Below are positions 59,379-64,000 of a stretch of DNA of 64,000 bases, piece by piece. Under the pieces are notes generated by a model. That model ran no database searches and was not told the origin of the DNA. It worked only from the letters and a program-made list of their open reading frames with translations. The DNA lies in contig OY727100.1 in assembly GCA_963402885.1 (NCBI GenBank), positions 2,046,001 to 2,110,000 of the forward strand, written 5' to 3'. Position 1 is the first letter of the stretch; each line of letters begins with the position of its first letter. The translations under genes were made by a program, and so were the position numbers. This stretch comes from Antedon bifida (taxonomy: Eukaryota > Echinodermata > Crinoidea > Comatulida > Antedonidae).

Positions 59379-60266
59379 ATGGCATCGAATAAAATTCAAA
59401 CTCCATCGTTACATCAATCCAGTAGCGTATTTGGAGAAGCGAAATACGACCATGCACATGATGTTGCAGCTTTTGGTGAGGAAATCTTCGTCACAGACAA
59501 ACGTACGGGTTGCGTTGTCGTAATCAACAGATCTGGTGAATATCTGCGGTCGTTCGAAATCAAAGAAACTGACATGGTAGCTTTCGAACCATTCGGGATA
59601 GCTATATCTAAAGAAGGCTTCCTGTACATAACCGATATGAACAACCACGAAGTGTTTGTATGCGATACACATGGCAGAGTACGTCAGCGTTTTGGTAAAG
59701 ATGTCTTGAAGAAACCAAACGGCATTGCATTGACCAAAAATAACGAAATACTAGTTGTAGATTACGATGACTGCTGTGTTTACATGTTCAAGAGTGACGG
59801 TAAACTCAAAGATACATTTGGTTCTCAAGGAAAAGGTGATGGACGGCTTAACCATCCATGGTTTGTAGCCATTACTAGCAAGGGTGACTGGATTGTGACA
59901 GATTGCGACAACCGTCGTTTGCAAGTATTTGATGGTTTCGGTACCTTTCTTAGATCAGTGCCAGTTCGATATCTTGTAAGAGGTGTGGTTGTTGATTCGG
60001 CAGACAATATATTCATTAGTGTTGTTGATGATAAACCAAGATTGAAGGACGACTTTAAACATGCTATAATTATGTATTATGCAAATGGAAAGAAATATGG
60101 TGAGATATCTAATAATCTTAAGGGTGAGAAATGTGCTAATGAGAAATGTGATAATATTGATAAACCACGTGGAATGTGTATTACTAAAGATAGTAGCGGA
60201 GAAGACATTCTTATTGTTACGAGTGACAAAAAAGAATCCGGTCTACATCAATATAAACTAAATTGA
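59379..60266 (+). CDS. NHL-repeat protein without RING or filamin domain (paralogue G)
   Basis: An intact 295-residue protein with ATG eight bases into the exon after TTCTACTTAG. Apart from a short N-terminus (MASNKIQTPSLHQ) it is a complete six-blade NHL propeller: HDVAAFGEEIFVTD, AFEPFGIAISKEG, KKPNGIALTKNNE, NHPWFVAITSKGDW, NRRLQVFDGFG, LVRGVVVDSADNIF, KPRGMCITKDS. The RING and filamin domains of B and C are absent, and the N-terminus still resembles their pre-propeller linker (PPLRQSSSVFGE), so it arose by loss of the 5' part. The upstream leader exon ends at 58966. It could act as a competitor or adaptor for the ligase members, sharing their binding surface without the RING; this is inference. 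Confidence 0.82.
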   Translation: MASNKIQTPSLHQSSSVFGEAKYDHAHDVAAFGEEIFVTDKRTGCVVVINRSGEYLRSFEIKETDMVAFEPFGIAISKEGFLYITDMNNHEVFVCDTHGRVRQRFGKDVLKKPNGIALTKNNEILVVDYDDCCVYMFKSDGKLKDTFGSQGKGDGRLNHPWFVAITSKGDWIVTDCDNRRLQVFDGFGTFLRSVPVRYLVRGVVVDSADNIFISVVDDKPRLKDDFKHAIIMYYANGKKYGEISNNLKGEKCANEKCDNIDKPRGMCITKDSSGEDILIVTSDKKESGLHQYKLN

Positions 60267-60869
60267 AAACAATTAAAGCTAATGACTAGTAAGAATTTGG
60301 CTTCACATCTTCGATCCCGTCTAAATATCTTTTTTCAGATAATAATTTTTAAAATAACCATTTTGTTTAAGAGGTTTTCTAACTTTATTAAAACATACAT
60401 GTTGGCACTTCCTTATTCACTATTTTGCTTAACTTTATGAGGAAAAAAATAAAAACGATAATTACATTTTGTTTGACAACCTTAGTTAATTAATTTAAGT
60501 ATTAATAATAATAATTTGGTATTTTTTCAGTATATAATCATTTTTGTTGGCTTAGGAAAAACAGCTTGTAAGTTTTACTATCATTATTTTAAAAAAAAAT
60601 CCTCTAATTACGTATTAGGTCATCTTATGATTTATATTGATTATTGATACAGTATTTTCAATTATATTGATTCTATTAAAAATATTAAATCACGGTGCAA
60701 AATGCTTACTTAATGACGACATGGTCGGGGTTGAGGGCAGTGTATATATTAGCATAAACAAGTATAGCTTGCATACGACGAATGCCGATGATAAATCTTT
60801 TGTATTTTTTATGCAAAAGTGCATAAAAAGATGTGTTTCTGTCGGAATATATATACGTTAAGAAATTAA

Positions 60870-63330
60870 ATTGTTCTTATTGCTTTATTAAATATTATTC
60901 CACTTTTTTACTTAAGTAACAAAATCACTTATTAAATTGTATTGGTTATTAATGTAATGAATGAATAAATGTGGTGATTTACGCCACAAAAGAGGAAAAC
61001 AGTTTCTATGCTGTTCTCCTCAGTAGCTAACTAACGCATAACGAGAATACATAATGTATGGTAGTAAGAGGTTGTAGATAATACACACAGCATGTAACAA
61101 TGAAGCATGGGCCCAGAAAAACTGCTTCCTTTCTCTACGGTTATAGTTTTTGTTCATAGCGTCCTCTATAGAATTGTCGCCTGGTGATGGAAACACTTCA
61201 GCACTGAAAATATCTTATCATGCCTTATATAAATAATGACTAACATCGTTGTTATGTGCTATACTGGTGTATAGTTGAATTTTGGTCTGACTGTCTTCAA
61301 ATTATTGTTTGGGCAGTTTACAGTCAGAACTACGGGATGCCTTTCAAGGCAGCATTCAATACAAATGCGTCCTGGATCAGGGAGATGGCTAGGATTTACG
61401 TTTTCACTTTACTTTATGTAACCAAAGCGATACTGGAGACGAATACCACTATTTATTTATTTGCTCCTTACTTGTTCCCATGCACCAAATATACATTCAA
61501 AAGTATTATATCACCCGCCCAAATAGAGCCAAAATGCACCAATTACTTAATACCAGATCCAAAAAAAACTATCAAATTTAGCTAAATTTATTCATGAAAT
61601 TTTGTATTTGTTTTAGTTAGATATTGCTTTTCGATATATCAATTATGTATAAGACCAAAAATTTATGTCTGAAAGTGTTTAGTTGTTTCTGTATAAGATT
61701 GAAAGAATGTTCTTTCATACCCTGAAAAAGGGTCGATAAAGAAATAAAGAACCATTGTCATTGTCACGAAAAGTACAATAATTGACCCAAAAAAAAGAAT
61801 TTTTATGTCAAAATTATGTTAATAGAGAAATAATTATACAAAACATAAATTATTTTTTGGATTGTACGTAAGAAATAATGGCTTGTAATTTCCATAATAA
61901 GAAAGAAAACAAAATAAACATCTATGCATGCTTCGCACCAATCAGCGTTGTGATTGAACTATTTGCTATGTTCAAAATTATGTGTACGCATGCGCAGATG
62001 TAAGCCTAAGTTACGGAGTTTTGATCGCGCTGTTGTGGTTCGATTTATCTTGTCCAATGAAATCACTTGTTCGTCGCTGGTCAGTTTAATTAAAAACAAT
62101 TAAAATCCTTATCAAATTAATTACATGTAGATATATTTTATCTAAATCATTAAAATCTTGCATAATGTCTACTGCTGTTAAATCTAGTCGTGTTGTAAAG
62201 AGAAATACCACTTCGTTATCTGAAACTTTTTCAGCTTTCAATGTAAACATATTTAAGGTTATTAGCAATGAATTTCTTTTGTCGTGTTATCAATAATTGA
62301 TTGATATGGCTTCATTTATGCTATAAATGTGTTAAAGGTTTAACGCTGTTAGTAGGCCTACACGTTATGTAAATTATGGAAAGGAGAGTGGACTCAGGTG
62401 CTTTGGGCGGGGTAGGGTGATGATGACATTTCATCGGCTCACATTGAAATGTAATAGAACACAACAAGAACAAGTTTTTCCAATTCAAATTTATATTATT
62501 GCAACCTGCGTTATAGCAAAAATAGCAATATAAAAACATATAGAATTGGTATTAAAATAATAGATATAAAATATAAACAATTGATTATGATTACAGTCCA
62601 GCAAGAAAACTCTCAAACATGCAGAAGATACGACATATTCTCCGGGCACTTAAACCAAACACCCTTCAATACCATATGGTTAGTATAATATTAGTTAGTT
62701 TTGCTCTCTCGGTTATGATTTTCGGGTTCAGATCTGTTCCTCATTTGTTCTTACAGTACATAAGTATTCAGTACATTAGACAATGAAACTTTAATACTCC
62801 GTATATTATATATAATGTGTATGTGTAATTTGAGGTTCTTCATTTTTAACTTCTGCCCAATATTTTTATTTTGACCACCATCCACGAATTCGAATTATGT
62901 AATTGTTACTGTAATTTTATTTGTGTGTGATATAAATCAACATTATCATTTTAATTACTATAGACCTATTACCGAGTTATTAGCTTTCGATAATAACGTT
63001 CTATAGAACGCCTAATAATTTTAATATCAAGTTTATTTGTTTTGTAAGAAATGATCCACCCAAGTTTAGTTAATAATTTACTAGTGGTAGCGTCGGATTG
63101 GTCACACTTTCGTCATACTATACCATCGTGTCATCATTAAGGCTTCAGCTAGATTACACTAATGATTGTGCATATTATATCATTATATAAATATATTCAT
63201 ATTATCATACAGAACAGTCAGAACGAGTACAGTCATATTTGATATACCTCAATATTGCACTTTGAAAACGATAGTATATATGGTAATTGTAATAGTAACC
63301 TTTTGCTTTGGAGAATAATAGTTAGAGGAA
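60870..63330. other. Intergenic, no gene recognised
   Basis: Short frames only. A frame at 61256-61585 has no recognised domain. Near 61722-61760 the sequence ACCCTGAAAAAGGGTCGATAAAG followed by AATAAAGAACC looks like the tail of a non-LTR element. Confidence 0.4.
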
Positions 63331-63335
63331 GAGTG

Positions 63336-64000
63336 ATGGCAATGGGTGATAGAATTCAACTAGTGTTGTGGTTTACTATGTTCCTGCTGTGTCAGAATAA
63401 GGTAAGATCTTTTGAAATAATATAACAATTAATGACACGGGAAGAATATGATAAAACAGCCTTTACCATTGTTTGGTGAAGTATCTGTGACACTAGTGGC
63501 ACTGCTAAAGCCTTGTCTACACTATCAAATTTCATGGTACAAAAATGTGTGATGTGCCCATATATGGTAGTGGTATGCCCAAAGATGGTAGTGATATGAC
63601 ATCATCATGTTCATATATGGGCTATCACATTTTTTTGTCACTTAAGGTTTGATAGTGTAGACAGAACTAAATCTAAAAATAGACATGGGGCTACTTTATT
63701 TTTACTTTATGTCATTTTTTCCTTCAGGTTTATTCAAGTGAAGTACATGAACCAGACACATGTATAATGTACGGTGAATGTGGCATTAATCCTGAAACAG
63801 GATTGCAGTCAAATTGCGATTACAACGGTCCATCACAGGAGTTACGAGACCCAACTGGTATAGTACTATTACAAGAGTTATGTCCACAGTACGCGTCCGC
63901 CAGACCAATAAAGACGTGCTGTTCCACAGATCAGCTTCAGACGTTGCTGGTCAGTCTTCGATTTATCCAGCAAGCGATGCAAAGATGTCCCGCGTGTGTA
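63336..64000 (+). CDS. NPC1: NPC intracellular cholesterol transporter 1, first two exons (partial)
   Basis: Exon 1, 63336-63401, encodes a 22-residue start of signal-peptide type (MAMGDRIQLVLWFTMFLLCQ), then a GTAAGA donor. Exon 2 begins at 63728 after CCTTCAG and runs off the window in phase. It reads DTCIMYGECGINPETG, NCDYNGPSQEL, LLQELCPQY, TCCSTDQLQTLLVSLRF and MQRCPACV. This is the cysteine-rich start of the NPC1 N-terminal sterol-binding domain (WYGECG, NC.Y.GP, LCP, CC...QL.TL, RCP.C in the family). NPC1 sits in late endosomal/lysosomal membrane and exports cholesterol handed over by NPC2. About 110 residues of a protein usually near 1,270 are present. A short MITE lies in intron 1. 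The NPC1-like paralogue cannot be fully excluded. Confidence 0.88.
63513..63664. mobile_element. MITE in NPC1 intron 1
   Basis: About 150 bp with inverted ends: TTGTCTACACTATCAAAT on the left, and TTTGATAGTGTAGACAG on the right. The inner parts also pair (CCCATATATGG with CATATATGGGC; TGTGTGATG with CTATCACA). Confidence 0.75.

Larger units (their letters stand above)
58480..60860 (+). repeat. Segmental duplication unit 2 (contains paralogue G)
   Basis: Colinear with 52200-54930; see that unit. This copy has the ATG and lacks the extra loop in NHL blade 2. Confidence 0.75.

Noticed and set aside
61256..61585. 109-codon open frame before NPC1
   Set aside because: No recognisable domain and poor start context; it may be residual sequence from a mobile element whose tail lies near 61740.

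Overview
Animal (metazoan) genomic DNA, AT-rich, with GT..AG introns, many short dispersed repeats and miniature inverted-repeat elements. The gene content is an expanded RING/filamin/NHL array, death-fold genes (a death effector domain with a TIR-like region, a TRADD-N-like exon, SAM-like helical proteins), lineage-specific phase-0 multi-exon genes and an NPC1 orthologue. This points to a marine invertebrate deuterostome. An echinoderm, perhaps a crinoid, is my best guess, but the sequence alone does not settle the species. The palindromic word TAGGCCTA recurs unusually often.

Layout. 1.9-3.4 kb: a minus-strand SAM-like gene, inverted paralogue of the one at 49.5-51.4 kb. 3.5-14.9 kb: repeats, including a non-LTR retrotransposon tail. 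14.9-20.3 kb: an orphan terminal exon (+) and a three-exon minus-strand gene with 6-residue repeats and an intronic inverted-repeat element. 24.5-28.7 kb: minus-strand death-fold exons, with DED, duplicated micro-exons and a TIR-like terminal exon; a TRADD-N-like exon lies beyond a nested transposon. 28.7-34 kb: no gene recognised. 34.0-36.0 kb: a minus-strand gene in which four consecutive phase-0 exons each encode one copy of an unrecognised domain of about 87 residues. 37.8-39.8 kb: a plus-strand four-exon gene of the same wider family.

41.3-60.3 kb: a plus-strand array of RING-filamin-NHL paralogues. Two are intact (44.0 and 46.4 kb), one has lost half its RING (41.3 kb), one has three in-frame stops and no indel (56.8 kb), and two carry NHL only (52.9 and 59.4 kb). 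Relics lie at 48.4 and 55.4 kb. Several members, and the SAM-like gene inside the array, share a short non-coding leader exon, so they may be co-regulated. The NHL-only unit at 52.9 kb has no start codon, but its reading frame continues in phase from the last SAM-like exon seen, which suggests a SAM-coil-NHL chimera. 63.3 kb to the edge: the first two exons of NPC1.

Taken together this looks like an innate-immunity or stress-signalling neighbourhood evolving by birth and death: death-fold adaptors, RING/NHL proteins and a fast-duplicating domain family. The functional link is inferred from domain type and proximity only. All exon joins were read by eye from splice signals and phase and have no transcript support.
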